DNA of 64,000 nucleotides from Nymphaea colorata (Eukaryota; Streptophyta; Magnoliopsida; Nymphaeales; Nymphaeaceae): NCBI RefSeq assembly GCF_008831285.2, contig NC_045138.2, positions 5,609,205 to 5,673,204 of the forward strand, read 5' to 3'. Shown piece by piece: positions 10,260 to 20,699 of this stretch (position 1 is its first letter; each line of letters starts with the position of its first letter). The notes under the pieces were generated by a model. It saw only the letters and a program-made list of their open reading frames with translations, ran no database searches and was not told where the DNA came from. The position numbers and the translations under genes were made by a program.

Positions 10260-11975
10260 CTACTTCAAAGTGGGGTTCAACATCGGCAATACGAGCTGCT
10301 TACTATCTTTAGGAGTTTCATAGCTGGTTTCAACCGTTGTCAGAGTGGACTGCTTGATGGGATTAGCAACATTCATCTCCCCCTGTTTTTGATGCTCAAA
10401 GAAAGATTCCTGTTCAAAAAACTTCACATCACGAGATATAAGTAACCTTCTAGTAACTGGATCATAACATTTGTACCCCTTCTTTCTGCTAGAATAGCCA
10501 AGGAAGATGCTTTTGACGGCACGTTTTTCAAATTTGTTCCTAAATTTTTCTTGTATATGAACATAACACTTGCATCCAAAAACTTTAAGATGCTTTATAG
10601 AAATTTTTCTGTTGAGAAGAAGTTCTATAGGAACTTGATTTTCAATGCTGGAACTAGGTGCCCTGTTAACAATATAACAGGCCGTAGCAATAGCGTCATT
10701 CCAGAAACGAAAGGGAACATGCATGTGAGTCATAAGAGATCGAGCAATATTCAACAGTTGTTTATTTTTTCGTTCAGCCACTCCGTTCTGTTGAGGGGTA
10801 CCTGCACAAGAAGACTGAGGTTGTATTCCTTCTCCTTTTAGAAAGGTTTCAAGGGCATCATTCACATATTCTCCTCCATTGTCAGAGCGAAGTTTTTTAA
10901 TTTTGACTCCATATTGAGTATGCACCATATTAAAAAAATCTTTAAATGCACTAAAAACTTCACTCTTATATTTAAGAAAAAACAACCAAGTCATGCAAGT
11001 CTTATCATCAATAAATGAGACATAATATCTGAAGCCAGAGTATGACGCTTCTGGGGCTGGTCCCCAAACATCAGAGTGAACTAAATCAAAAATATCCTTT
11101 GATTTTTCCGTAGAAGATTGAAAAGGTAATCTCACAGACTTAGAAAATTCACAAGCATCACATGATTTATGTTCAACTGTAAGATTTGAAATAAGACGAG
11201 TTAAGCTTTGATCGGAGATGTGACCAAGTCTGGCGTGCCAGGTCCAGTAGTGAGAATGTCGATCTTGCTGATAATTCACCATGAGGTTGCAACAATTTTC
11301 GTCCATCACGTAAAGCCCATTCTGCTCATGCCCTCTACCAATCTCCCGTTTCGTCACACAATCCTGAAAAATCACATCCTTTGAAGAAAAAACAACCAAA
11401 CAATTGTGAGACTTGGTTAATTTGCTAACTGACATGAGATTTGCTGACAATTTTGGAATATATGAAACTTGAGATTTCTGCCCTTTCTTAAAAAATATTG
11501 TTTCACCGTATCCCTCAGCAGTAATGGGTGATCCATCAGCTGTAAAGACTGATCGTTGTCTTGTTTTGTCAATATTGATCAATTGTGTTAAATCACTAGA
11601 CATATGATAAGTGGCTCCTGTATCAATTACCCAAGTAGGATGATTTAAAGTAGCAGTCAAAGCAAGGTTATTACCTTCGGAATTGCTGACGGGCTGAGAA
11701 GATATTAAATTGGCCTTTGCGAACTTTTGAAAGAATTTCTCAAGATCATCCTTAGTGACAAAGTTGGCTGAATCAGGATTGGTGGAAGACACAGAATTGG
11801 TGGAGGATGTCGCTTTGTCTTTTGTTGGTCTTCCAACAAGCTCCCAACATTTTTCACGAGTGTGACCAGACCGCTTGCAGTGGGTGCATCTAAATTTATT
11901 TCTTCCTTTCTGATAGCTGAAGTTGGCATTGGAAGGTTTGTTGGTGTTCAGATTTTTTTTGATCCCCCTTGACAA
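10260..11975 (-). CDS. Copia I nucleocapsid, protease and integrase
   Basis: A 571-codon open frame. In order it has a CCHC zinc knuckle (CTHCKRSGHTREKC), the aspartic protease site (WVIDTGATYHMS), a GAG-pre-integrase HHCC zinc domain (HARLGH...CDAC) and the integrase core. The core shows HSDVWGP, RSDNGGEY and QNGVAERKN, which carry the D,D,E catalytic residues. It processes the polyprotein and integrates cDNA. The frame overlaps the gag frame in a run of eight A (minus strand) and ends at a TAG at 10,260, short of RT. The stop is best explained by a small indel near 10,280-10,310, because the +1 frame there continues into RT. Confidence 0.9.
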   Translation of the reverse strand: MSRGIKKNLNTNKPSNANFSYQKGRNKFRCTHCKRSGHTREKCWELVGRPTKDKATSSTNSVSSTNPDSANFVTKDDLEKFFQKFAKANLISSQPVSNSEGNNLALTATLNHPTWVIDTGATYHMSSDLTQLINIDKTRQRSVFTADGSPITAEGYGETIFFKKGQKSQVSYIPKLSANLMSVSKLTKSHNCLVVFSSKDVIFQDCVTKREIGRGHEQNGLYVMDENCCNLMVNYQQDRHSHYWTWHARLGHISDQSLTRLISNLTVEHKSCDACEFSKSVRLPFQSSTEKSKDIFDLVHSDVWGPAPEASYSGFRYYVSFIDDKTCMTWLFFLKYKSEVFSAFKDFFNMVHTQYGVKIKKLRSDNGGEYVNDALETFLKGEGIQPQSSCAGTPQQNGVAERKNKQLLNIARSLMTHMHVPFRFWNDAIATACYIVNRAPSSSIENQVPIELLLNRKISIKHLKVFGCKCYVHIQEKFRNKFEKRAVKSIFLGYSSRKKGYKCYDPVTRRLLISRDVKFFEQESFFEHQKQGEMNVANPIKQSTLTTVETSYETPKDSKQLVLPMLNPTLK

Positions 11976-12700
11976 AGTCGGCTTGAGCGACGCACGCCAT
12001 TTTTTTCACGGCTTTCTTCAAAAATTTCAGTTTTGGAGTTCATAACTTGTCTTCGTGCAGTCTCTCTTTGTAACATTTGACAGACATTGTTGAAGTTAGG
12101 CAGTGGAGTGGTATTGAGGATTTGACTCCTAATACCTTCATAATCGGCTCCTAAACCTGCCAACAACTTAAAGATTTTGTCTTCTTCAAATCGGATCTTG
12201 TATGTATCTGGATCAGTCGTAGCAGGCCTATATTGCAGAAGTTCATCAAATCGACTTTTAAGTTCTCCTATGTAGAGATTCAGTGGCTTGTCACCTTTCA
12301 TAAGATTTGCAATTTCGACTTGAATTTGATAAACCCGTGCGAGGTTATTTTGTTCGGAAAAGAGTTGTTTTAACTCATCCCAAATCTCCTTGGCAGTTTC
12401 TTGATACATAAACAGATTTGAAATAGAGGGTTCCATGGAATTGATGAGCCATGACATCACCATATCATTTTCAGATTGCCAATCGTCGAATCTAGGATCT
12501 GACCTGTCAGGAGGACTAATCTTCCCGTTTACATATCCGACATTGGATCGACCGCTTAGAAATAGTCGAGCCGCCTTAGCCCAACTTAAGTAGTTGGTGC
12601 CATTCAAGAGGGTATTGGTGATTTTCAGGGGCTGGCTGCTTTGCTCGTTGCCACTGAGACGTCTTAAATTTTCTGTAGTCTCTTGCTGATTATTTGCCAT
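11948..12700 (-). CDS. Copia I Gag
   Basis: Open frame of 250 codons from the ATG at 12,700 (MANNQQETTE). An in-frame upstream ATG at 12,739 adds 13 residues and is less likely. The protein matches UBN2-type copia Gag: LNGTNYLSWAKAARLFLSG near residues 35-55, an EIWDELKQLF helix and a LLAGLGADYEGIRSQIL segment. Gag forms the virus-like particle. The zinc knuckle lies beyond the frame break in the next frame. The lineage looks nearest to the Ale/Ivana side of Copia, but this is not certain. Confidence 0.88.
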   Translation of the reverse strand: MANNQQETTENLRRLSGNEQSSQPLKITNTLLNGTNYLSWAKAARLFLSGRSNVGYVNGKISPPDRSDPRFDDWQSENDMVMSWLINSMEPSISNLFMYQETAKEIWDELKQLFSEQNNLARVYQIQVEIANLMKGDKPLNLYIGELKSRFDELLQYRPATTDPDTYKIRFEEDKIFKLLAGLGADYEGIRSQILNTTPLPNFNNVCQMLQRETARRQVMNSKTEIFEESREKNGVRRSSRLCQGGSKKI

Positions 12701-13361
12701 GGAATAATAGAAAAAAACAAAGAACCCAACGCAGCTCACAAGGTTGCAAACAAGTTACTGATAATATACCAATAAGCAAACTTGGAAGGCGTAGATTAAG
12801 TCCCTCGTTTCAGAATTTAAAGGAGCATATATGCACAATCAATCATGCTCACAGTAATCTCAAGTAAAGGAAGATGAGAAAAAAATCACCCGAATGAAGA
12901 AATTGTAGTTCCCCTTTAGAAAACCCAAGACGGCGATGGAAAACCCTTTTATCCTTCTCCTCGGATCCCAACAGCAGCAGCAGATAATGAAGAAGTCCTT
13001 CTTAGGAAAACTCCCCAACAGCAGCAGCGGATAATGAAGAAGTGCTGGCTAAGAGAACAGGCGGTGGTCGACAACGTTTATGTGCAGCAGTTAAAAAACA
13101 GGGGAGGCGCGAACAGGGGAGGTGCTGTTCGCTGCCTTCTTCCACCTCCTGCTTGTCGTCGCCGACACCCAAATCCCCAGCATCCACACCGGCGAGTAGT
13201 GGGAGAGCGCACTCCAACGCTGCCTTTTACAGTGGCAGCATTAGAAAACAGGTGGCACTAGAAAAACAGGAAAGGCGGTGGTGATCTGATACCTCCCTGT
13301 TACACTCACGACCTGCCTCCAAGTTGCAGAAGAAAGAAACAGTGGCGGCTTCACATATCCC
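12701..13361 (-). other. Copia I untranslated leader
   Basis: About 660 bp between the primer-binding site and the gag start, with no conserved protein. It would carry packaging and dimerisation signals, none of which I can identify. Short GC-rich frames on both strands around 13,000-13,280 have no recognisable family. Confidence 0.6.
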
Positions 13362-13373
13362 GCTCTGATACCA
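13362..13373 (-). other. Copia I primer-binding site
   Basis: The minus strand reads TGGTATCAGAGC directly inside the 5' LTR. It is complementary to the 3' end of plant initiator-Met tRNA, the standard Ty1/copia primer. Confidence 0.92.
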
Positions 13374-13694
13374 TGATAGAAAACATGAGAAGGAAGCGAC
13401 AAGGAAGGGAGCAACTGCAATTTTACGTGGTTCGGCACTTTGACCTACGTCCACAGAAGAAGAAGAGGCTGCTGTTTTATTTATCCTCACACCCTTACAA
13501 TCAAAGAGAAAAAAGGGGGTTTTATACATTTCAAAGGGACGATAACCAGGAAGCCGTTATTTGATCTTTCCATAAAACAGAAAAGATTTTCTTCCTTCTC
13601 ATCGTGACTTTCCTTCCTTCTCATTGTAACTGCAAAATATTGTTGATCTTGATTTTTTTGGCAGCAACAATCTTCTTCCACAAATCTCGCAACA
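13374..13694 (-). repeat. Copia I 5' LTR
   Basis: 321-bp direct repeat of 8,104-8,424 with no difference found by eye. As the 5' LTR on the minus strand it holds the promoter for element RNA. The flanking host sequence resumes at 13,695. Confidence 0.93.
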
Positions 13695-14133
13695 AGTCGG
13701 CCGCTGTTAGAAGGTTTTGAATGCCTTGGATACGATCATGCCATGTTTGGATTCAGCCCATGTGGACCTCACTATGGTGAACTCCGCAAGATTGTCGCCA
13801 TCGAGCTGCTGTCGAGTTGAGCTGCTCAAGCACATCCGGGTCGACGAGGTGGGCTTCTTGATGATGGGGCGCCTGTACGGCAGTTGCTGCAGCCATGAAC
13901 CGGCCGAGATGAAGCAGCATTTGAGCTGGTTGGCCTTGAACATCGTCCTCAGATGGTCGCTGGAAAACGGTCCTTTGATTTAGACAGTGAAGGAAAAGAG
14001 TTTAGTGAAGCTTTGGATGAGTTTGTCACTCTACTTGGTATGTTCACCGTCTCTCCACAAAGCCAAGAAGAGGGTTCACCTTAAGATGAATGAAGTTGCC
14101 TCGGCTTGGCTTGCAAAGACGGCCACCGCTATG
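13695..14133 (+). pseudogene. beta0 P450 exon 1, 3' fragment
   Basis: Continuation of beta0 exon 1 after Copia I, starting at the Arg104-Pro105 region. CYP82-like landmarks are a GPHYGELRKIV segment (C helix, Trp replaced by Tyr) and the HIRVDEVGF region. Frameshifts and a TGA interrupt it near 13,815. About 120 bp is deleted shortly before the end, joining the LAK region to the last codons. The exon ends in ATG followed by the donor GTACGT at 14,134. Confidence 0.85.
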
Positions 14134-15118
14134 GTACGTTACCACCTCTCCCTCTTTTCCTCCCGTTTGTTCTTAAGTAAAGAAAGCACTAAAATCGCTA
14201 AGCTATTGTCAACCGCCATTTGCAAGGAATTTCCTAACGTCAAACTTGAGAGATTTTGGCAGTAAAAAAAAATATACATAACATACTTATCGTGCGTTTG
14301 ACAGTTTGGATTTCAGATTCTTTTGTCACATACCACGCCAGGTTTATATGAGATTTATGGATTTCAGACCCGAAGTAATCAAACTCATCTTTTGTTTTTC
14401 TAATATTTAATTATCAAAAAGTTTGGTCGCCATGTCTATTTAATATTTTGGATTTTTCTTACTAACCGATTTTGATGTTTGTTTCTTTTTGTGATTTAAG
14501 TTATTTTTTTATAACTTTCACCATTTTCTTGTCATTTTAGCTTGTGCCATCACCTTGCCAACTATTTAACCAGATTTCTTTCCATCGAGCTCTCATCATC
14601 CTTACCAAATTTCATATTTTTATTTTGTAACTTCTTTTTAGAAAATTTTCTAAGACATCCTTAAAAATAATTAAAAGAAAAAGACACTTAACCTGAACTT
14701 TCATATTGCTAAAAATACCCTTAGGCTTCGCACTACTAATAAAAAGCTTTTTTTTTTCAAAAAGGCCACAATTTCTAAGCAGATTTGTTAATTTGTATTA
14801 TTTTTTTACTGCTTCGATAACATTAATGCATGATTAGTTATATCTAAATGACTTTGTTTTCTATCTATATACTTAAAACAATTATAAAATTTTTTTTGTT
14901 AGCGTTATAATGATTTTGAAGGAAATTAAACCTAAATACAATTAATTTACTTGTCAATTTAGCAAGAAAAGCAGAGACATTCCCCTCTTTCCATTGCCTT
15001 CAAGGTGCAAGGTTGTTTTTGGTCCTTAAGATGCTCCTACACGAATCAAATTGACGATCAGACAACAATCTGTCAATCTGACCAACTACAGTCTACACTC
15101 AATTGATGCACTACCTTA

Positions 15119-15119
15119 T

Positions 15120-15191
<72 letters not shown>
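15119..15191. repeat. (TA)n microsatellite
   Basis: About 70 bp of near-perfect TA dinucleotides in the beta0 intron. The same position in beta1 (34,392-34,414), beta2 (45,182-45,194) and beta3 (59,453-59,476) carries much shorter runs, so the tract has changed length since duplication. Confidence 0.95.
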
Positions 15192-15195
<4 letters not shown>

Positions 15196-15233
15196 ATAAA
15201 AAAGTGAAAACATATAGGTTGCATTTATTTCAC

Positions 15234-15285
15234 CATGGATTTGAGATTCTCTGTGATCTGATATCCCTAGGATCTCAAATCCATG
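15234..15285. repeat. Intronic hairpin, TTTGAGAT/ATCTCAAA
   Basis: A 17-bp inverted repeat (CATGGATTTGAGATTCT against AGGATCTCAAATCCATG, one mismatch) with a loop of about 18 bases. The same hairpin occurs in gamma (20,052-20,103), beta1 (34,458-34,509), beta2 (45,238-45,289), beta3 (59,520-59,571) and inverted in copy 1 (7,281-7,332). Further TTTGAGA/TCTCAAA arms follow to about 15,560. It may be part of an old foldback element fixed in the ancestral intron. Confidence 0.7.
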
Positions 15286-15667
15286 AATTTAAGATCATAT
15301 ACTTCTTCCTCCCTCTCTCCCCCACCCAAAAAAAAAAAATCTGATCTTAAATTAATGGTTTTGAATAAGGATGTGTGGTTCTCTTTGATTTCAAATTCTC
15401 GAGATTTGAGAACTATGGATCCTCGTGATTTGAGACCTATAGGTTTATTATCAGACCCCCAATTTTATATTTAAAAGGCGTTTGATTGCCTTGGATCTGA
15501 AATTTGAGGTGATTTGGGATCATTGTGAATCTCAAATCCACATTTTTTGCCTCACACCCCCTCAAATCTCAAATTCTTCTTTTTCACGTATTGGTAAAAA
15601 TCTAGTGTTTGTTGGTCTTACACAAAAGGGACTTTACTATGGCCCTTTACTTCCTCTGATAACAAAT

Positions 15668-16259
15668 CACACTTGAGTGGGCTCTCTCTCTCTCTCTCTT
15701 CACAACACCACATATCTTAAAGAAAGCCCAAGATGAATTGGACTACCATGTGGGCAAAGACCAACAAGCGGAAGAATCAGACATCAACAACTTGCCTTAC
15801 TTGCAGGCCATAGTCAAAGAGTCAATGCGCCTATACCCAGCGACACTGCTTTTGCTCCCACACAAGTCAATGGAACCCATTCAACTTGGTGGGTTCGACG
15901 TGCCGGTTGGCTCAACGCTGTTTGTTAATGCGTGGAAGATTCATCGTGACCCGACATTGTGCACGGACCCAAAACAGTTCAAGCAAGAGAGGTTCTTGAC
16001 CAGCGGCAATGAGATGACCAGCTTTGGTGGTCAGGACTTTGCGTTCTTGCCATTTGGGTCAGGAAGGAGGTTTTGAGTCGGCTGGCGGATGGCCATGCAA
16101 GTTCTTCACTTAACGTTGGCATACTTGCTGCAGCGCTTTGAATGGTCTACGCTCAAGTCTGAGCCGGTTGACATGACCGAGGGACATGGCCTGGCCCTAC
16201 CCAAAGCAACTCCGCTTAGAGTCCTTTTGAGACCCCCTCCCCTTCCCTACCTCTATTAG
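15668..16259 (+). pseudogene. beta0 P450 exon 2
   Basis: CYP82-like exon 2 lacking its first part: the acceptor, the VLVVAG segment and the I-helix AGTE motif are deleted. What remains starts at ITLEW-equivalent sequence with an expanded CT run. KESMR (ExxR) and the heme-domain approach are present. The axial heme cysteine codon TGC is TGA (16,074-16,076). Pro-Glu-Arg-Phe has become Gln-Glu-Arg-Phe. The sequence continues beyond the stop in recognisable form to TAG at 16,257-16,259. It is dead even without Copia I. Confidence 0.9.
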
Positions 16260-17911
16260 TGAAACTATTGAGAGTACTTGTTTCTAATGTGTGCTATAAT
16301 ATTGTCGATGATATGGCAGATTCATAATTTCATTTTTGTAACCAAATTTTTCTGAGTGCAATTTGAAACGAAGAATGAGGTCATAAGAAATTAAAATGTT
16401 AGTTAAAAAAAAAATTTTGGATATTGCATGTTAATTAATTCATGTTGGGTTGTTTAAATAGGTAATAAGTCTCATTTCCAAACGGTTTGCTGCAACTGCG
16501 GGAGCATGGGCTGGTAGGAGGCCAGTTCCCTCAATTATTTTACCATTTTTAAGAAATGAGTAAAAACATTAAAAATATCTGTAGAAAATTTTACTACCAA
16601 TAATAATTCTGTAATCAATAGTGTCCCCTATGTGATTTCTGTATGCATAGTTCCCATGGATGGACATTCCATTTCAATATACGTAATGTTATTCTGAAAA
16701 CAAATTACAATGCTACTCACTTACAAAATATTCATTTAGATAATAAAATTAGATAAGATTTTCACGGTAAGCATCCAACAATGCTATTCACTTACAAAAG
16801 AAGTACCATCCAATCTATCCAACCATTTAGTTTGTGTTTGATTAATGCAAATTTGGTTCTTGCTCTCTCCCTTTACGGGTGTGCTGCCAGCCTGCAAGTG
16901 TTTTTGCAATGCCGATTACATGCACCACACAGTTTATGGGTTTTTTTTTTTTGTGAGGTGCAAAAATGAATAGAGTATCCTTATCTATAAAAAGAAACAA
17001 ACCTACAAAAATAAAAGATGGAAAGTGGAAGATAAAAAGTTCTAATGTGTTTGTTTTCTTTTTTTGAAAATGGCTAAAATGTCCTTATTACTTTTTTGGT
17101 GCATATTTATTACTTGCACTAGGGTGGTCCTCCCAACCGGGTCCATCTAGTTCATTTGTGGTTGGCTTTATGTCTGCTAAATATTTTAATGTCTACAAGG
17201 CTATTTGGTAATAGTACCAGTTTGTTATTGGTTCATGAATATGGCGCAAAAATTAAAGCACATTCATTTAATATTGTCTGGATTCATGGAATAATGACAA
17301 TTCAACCCGCCTTCAAAATATCATAGTGCAAAGGATGGAAGAATGCTATTGGTAAAGCCTAAGAAGGAGGTCGCCATCATTGTCCTATGGTAATCCCTTG
17401 TGGGGTCGCCAAGATCTCCAAGGCCAATCATCAAACAAACACATTTTCATATATTGGGTTACGTAAAATATTGGTATAAACCAAACAAATCGGTCACCGA
17501 CAAAAACCAAACCTTTTAAATATGATGTTTAAAGTATTTTGTTGAACTATAACCGTGCCAATATGATCTTAAGGATATGTTGATGTGAAATGCATATTAA
17601 GTTGATCCATTTCTAAGTTTTAATAATGTTTTTATGACAAGAAAAAATGAATGGTTGTCATAGCATCAGCATTTTGATAATAGGAAAATCAATATTTTTT
17701 GTGTAAAAACAAGTTGATTCATAACATGTTAGCATGTGTTATATGAAAATATATTTTATAAATATACGAGGATGGTTATATTTTATTGAAAATAACTTTT
17801 TAATAAAAAATTAAGAGGTTTGTTTCTTTTTATTGCAGACAAGAGTTTTATGTTATATACACACAAAAGTAGCTACCAAGTACCGAGACTGCAAATACCA
17901 TCACCACATCT
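16260..17911 (+). repeat. Spacer between beta0 and gamma
   Basis: 3' flank of beta0 running into the 5' flank of gamma. It is a diverged homologue of 21,305-23,097: the AATAGGTAATAAGTCTCATT segment near 16,456, the TTACTACCAATAATAATTCT segment near 16,590 and the GTTTTTATGACAAG segment near 17,630. No gene is supported. Confidence 0.75.
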
Positions 17912-18695
17912 ATGATTCCATCAAGCTCGCAGCAGAGAGCTTATGTAATATTTGAAAAAAGGAGAATAGAGAAGCAACATGCGGACTACCAGAACCCAAC
18001 GGTTCTTGGCCAATATTAAGATATACTTCATCCAGCTGACCGGAACCACACCTCTCTATAGAACTCTTGCTGCTCTTTCAGAAAAGCACGGGCCTCTCTT
18101 CAGTCTCCAACTGGGACAGAGGTGTGTCATTGTGGTGGGCAGCATGGCCCTCGCCAAGGAGTGCTTCACTGTCAATGACAGAGCCTTCGCCGGTCGGCCG
18201 CCGCTAGAAGGTTGGAAACGCCTTGGCTACAATCGTGCCATGTTCGCATTCAGCCCATATGGACCTTACTTTGGTGAACTCCGCAAGATCGTCGCCATCG
18301 AGCTGCTGTCACGCAACTCGAGCTGGTCAAGCACATCCGGCTCCTTTGTCCGGCGCTTCTACCGCAGCCGGTCGAGATGAAGCAGCATTCAAGCTGCTTT
18401 AGTGAAGCTCTGGATGAGTTTGTCAATGTACTTGGTACGTTCACCGTCTCTGACACGATCCCATTGCTGCGGTGGCTAGATGTGGGTGGTCACCTCATGG
18501 CCATGTAGGTCATGAAGAGGGTTCAAATGAAGCTGGATGAAGCTTGCAGAGCACCACCAAAAGGAATCCAATATCGCCGGAATCCGATAGCCCCGGCCAG
18601 AAGAGGGACTTGATTGACGTGCTCATAAAGAATTAAAAGTCGTCCAGTTGTCGGAAAATAATCAAACTGATGCCATAATTAAAGCCATCGCTATG
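17912..18695 (+). pseudogene. gamma P450 exon 1
   Basis: CYP82-like exon 1. The start region reads ATGATTCC, one G short of the family's ATGGATTCC, so the anchor is out of frame with stops. From about 17,979 a 133-codon frame preserves TPLYRTLAALSEK, KECFTVND, RPPLEGWKRLGYNRAMF and GPYFGELRKIV (C-helix Trp is Phe). It is then lost by a deletion near 18,330, and TAG follows at about 18,506 in the family frame. Donor GTACGT at 18,696. Not translatable. Confidence 0.87.
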
Positions 18696-19364
18696 GTACG
18701 TTACCACCTTCCCCTCCTGTTTGTTCTTAAAGCACTAAAATCACAAAGCTATTGTCGACGGCCATTTGTAGAGAATTTCCTAACGTCACACTTGAGAGAT
18801 TTTGACAGTTAAAAAAAAATACATAAAATACTGGTCGGACGTTTGACAGTTTGGTTTTCAAATTATTAGGACTTTAAAACCTTCAGGTTCATATGAGATT
18901 TATGGATTTCAGACCCGAAGTAATCAAACTCCTCCTAAGTTTTTCTAATGGTTAACTACCAAAAAGTTTTGGTAGCCGTGTTTATTTTTCTATAACTTTT
19001 TGTGATATAAGTTTATTTTTCTATAACTTTCAACATTTTCTTGTCATTTTAGCTTGTGCCATCACCTTGCCAACTATTTAACCATATTTCTTTCCATCGA
19101 GCTATCATGATCCTTACTAAATTTGATATTTTTATTTTGTAACTTCTTGTTAGAAATTTTTCTAAGACATACTTAAAAATAATTAAAAGAAAAGGTCATC
19201 TAACGTTAAGTTTCATATTGCTAAAAAGACCTTTAGGTTTTGCACTACCAATAAAAAACTAATTTTTTTTTTCAAAAAGGCCACAATTTGTAAGTTGATT
19301 TGTCATTTTTATTAATTTTTTTACTGCTTCAATAACATTAATGCATGATTAGTTATATCTGAAT

Positions 19365-19412
<48 letters not shown>

Positions 19413-20699
19413 TTAAAAGAATTATGTGATTTTTTGTTAACGTTATAATGATTTTGAGGGAAATCAAGCCTAAATGCAATTAATTTACTTGCCAATTTAG
19501 CACGAAAAGCCGACACTTTTCCCTCTTCTCATTGCCTTCAAAGTCCAAGGTCGTTTCTGGGCCTCAGGATGCTATACTTGTCCCTACTTCAAGCCTAAAT
19601 ATAGTTTATTGAGTTAACAGATTGAATTTTTACAGATTTAAGAAGCACTGGATAATCTTTTGCACCTTTTCTATTATATCGATTAAAAAAAAAAAAACTT
19701 TGGTGTATTTTGTGGATTTGTGCATGTTAGCTGCAGTTTCTATTATTGCCAAATTTTTAATATATTGTTAAAAATTTGCGATATTTTTTCGCATCTTTCT
19801 TCCATCTCCATGGTAATTCATTCTTTTAAGCGAATAACGTAAGGAGTTTACAAACCAACCAACTTTTTTGAACCTCATCGACAGATCAAATTTGGGTTGG
19901 ACCCAAGCATCCTCCATTTCAACTTTATGGATCCGAATTAGACTTGGATTTTGATTTTTTCTTTTGAAACCAGAACCGATCCAATTAACCTTTGATTTTA
20001 TATATATATATATATATAAGTCCATAAAAAAAGTGAAAACGTTTATTTCACCGTGGATTTGAGATCCACTCTGATCTGATATCCCTAGGATCTCAAATCC
20101 ATGAATTTAAGATCGGATACCCTTTCCTCCCTCTCTCCACCACCCAGGAAAAAAAAATATGATCTTAAATTAGTGGGTTTTAATAAGGACGTTTGGTTCT
20201 CTTTGATTTTAAATCCTCAAGATTTGAGAACCATGGATCCTCATGATTTGAGACCTATAGGTTTAATATCAGACCTCCATCGAATTTTATATTTAAAAGG
20301 CGTTTGATTGCCTTGGATCGGAAATTTGCGGTGATTTGGGATCATTGTGAATCTCAAATCCACATACTTTACGTCACACCCCCTCCCGTGGGACATCGAA
20401 TATGGTTTGGATATCAACCAAGGATCTCAAATTCTTCTTTTTCACATACTGGTAAAAATCTAGTGTTTGTTTTTCTTACACAAAAGGGACATTAGATCAG
20501 CCTAGGATCTGGGATCTCAAACACACATTTTGTTCAAATGGCTTCACTGAATGTACTTTGTTCTATACATATTTAGATCATTCCTCTGATAGCATAAAAG
20601 AAATGGCCCTCTACCAAAGCTTTACTGTTGTTTGCTTGTGACTCCTTTAATTCTCTAGTATTAGTTACCACTAATCTCCATTGTCCTGAACTATTCCAG
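18696..20699 (+). other. gamma intron
   Basis: About 2.0 kb, AT-rich, from GTACGT to a TATTCCAG acceptor. It holds TA runs at about 19,369-19,411 and 19,999-20,019 and the TTTGAGAT hairpin at 20,052-20,103. Parts are homologous to the beta introns, and the acceptor-side part resembles alpha introns. No gene inside. Short open frames here are chance. Confidence 0.75.

Larger units (their letters stand above)
8104..13694 (-). mobile_element. Copia I: complete Ty1/copia LTR retrotransposon
   Basis: A 5,591-bp element on the minus strand inside beta0 exon 1. It has 321-bp LTRs at both ends, identical by eye, with TG...CA termini on the minus strand. A TGGTATCAGAGC primer-binding site sits at 13,362-13,373 and a polypurine tract at about 8,425-8,437. 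The order gag, protease, integrase, RT, RNase H defines Ty1/copia. The flanks read GGTCG (8,099-8,103) and AGTCG (13,695-13,699), an imperfect 5-bp target duplication. LTR identity implies recent insertion. Coding is nevertheless split into three frames by two frame breaks (near 11,955 and 10,290). Confidence 0.95.
14134..15667 (+). other. beta0 intron
   Basis: AT-rich intron from donor GTACGT. It is nearly identical to the beta1-beta3 introns (for example 33,535-34,890), which ties beta0 to that clade. It holds a (TA)n run and a hairpin listed separately. The 3' end has lost the acceptor: sequence passes straight from GATAACA into mid exon 2. No gene lies inside. Confidence 0.75.

Noticed and set aside
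13002-13284. GC-rich overlapping open frames on both strands
   Set aside because: They lie in the untranslated leader of Copia I, have no recognisable domain and no independent promoter.
15119-15191. TA run as a possible origin, promoter or AT-rich regulatory site
   Set aside because: A simple microsatellite whose length varies freely between paralogous introns.
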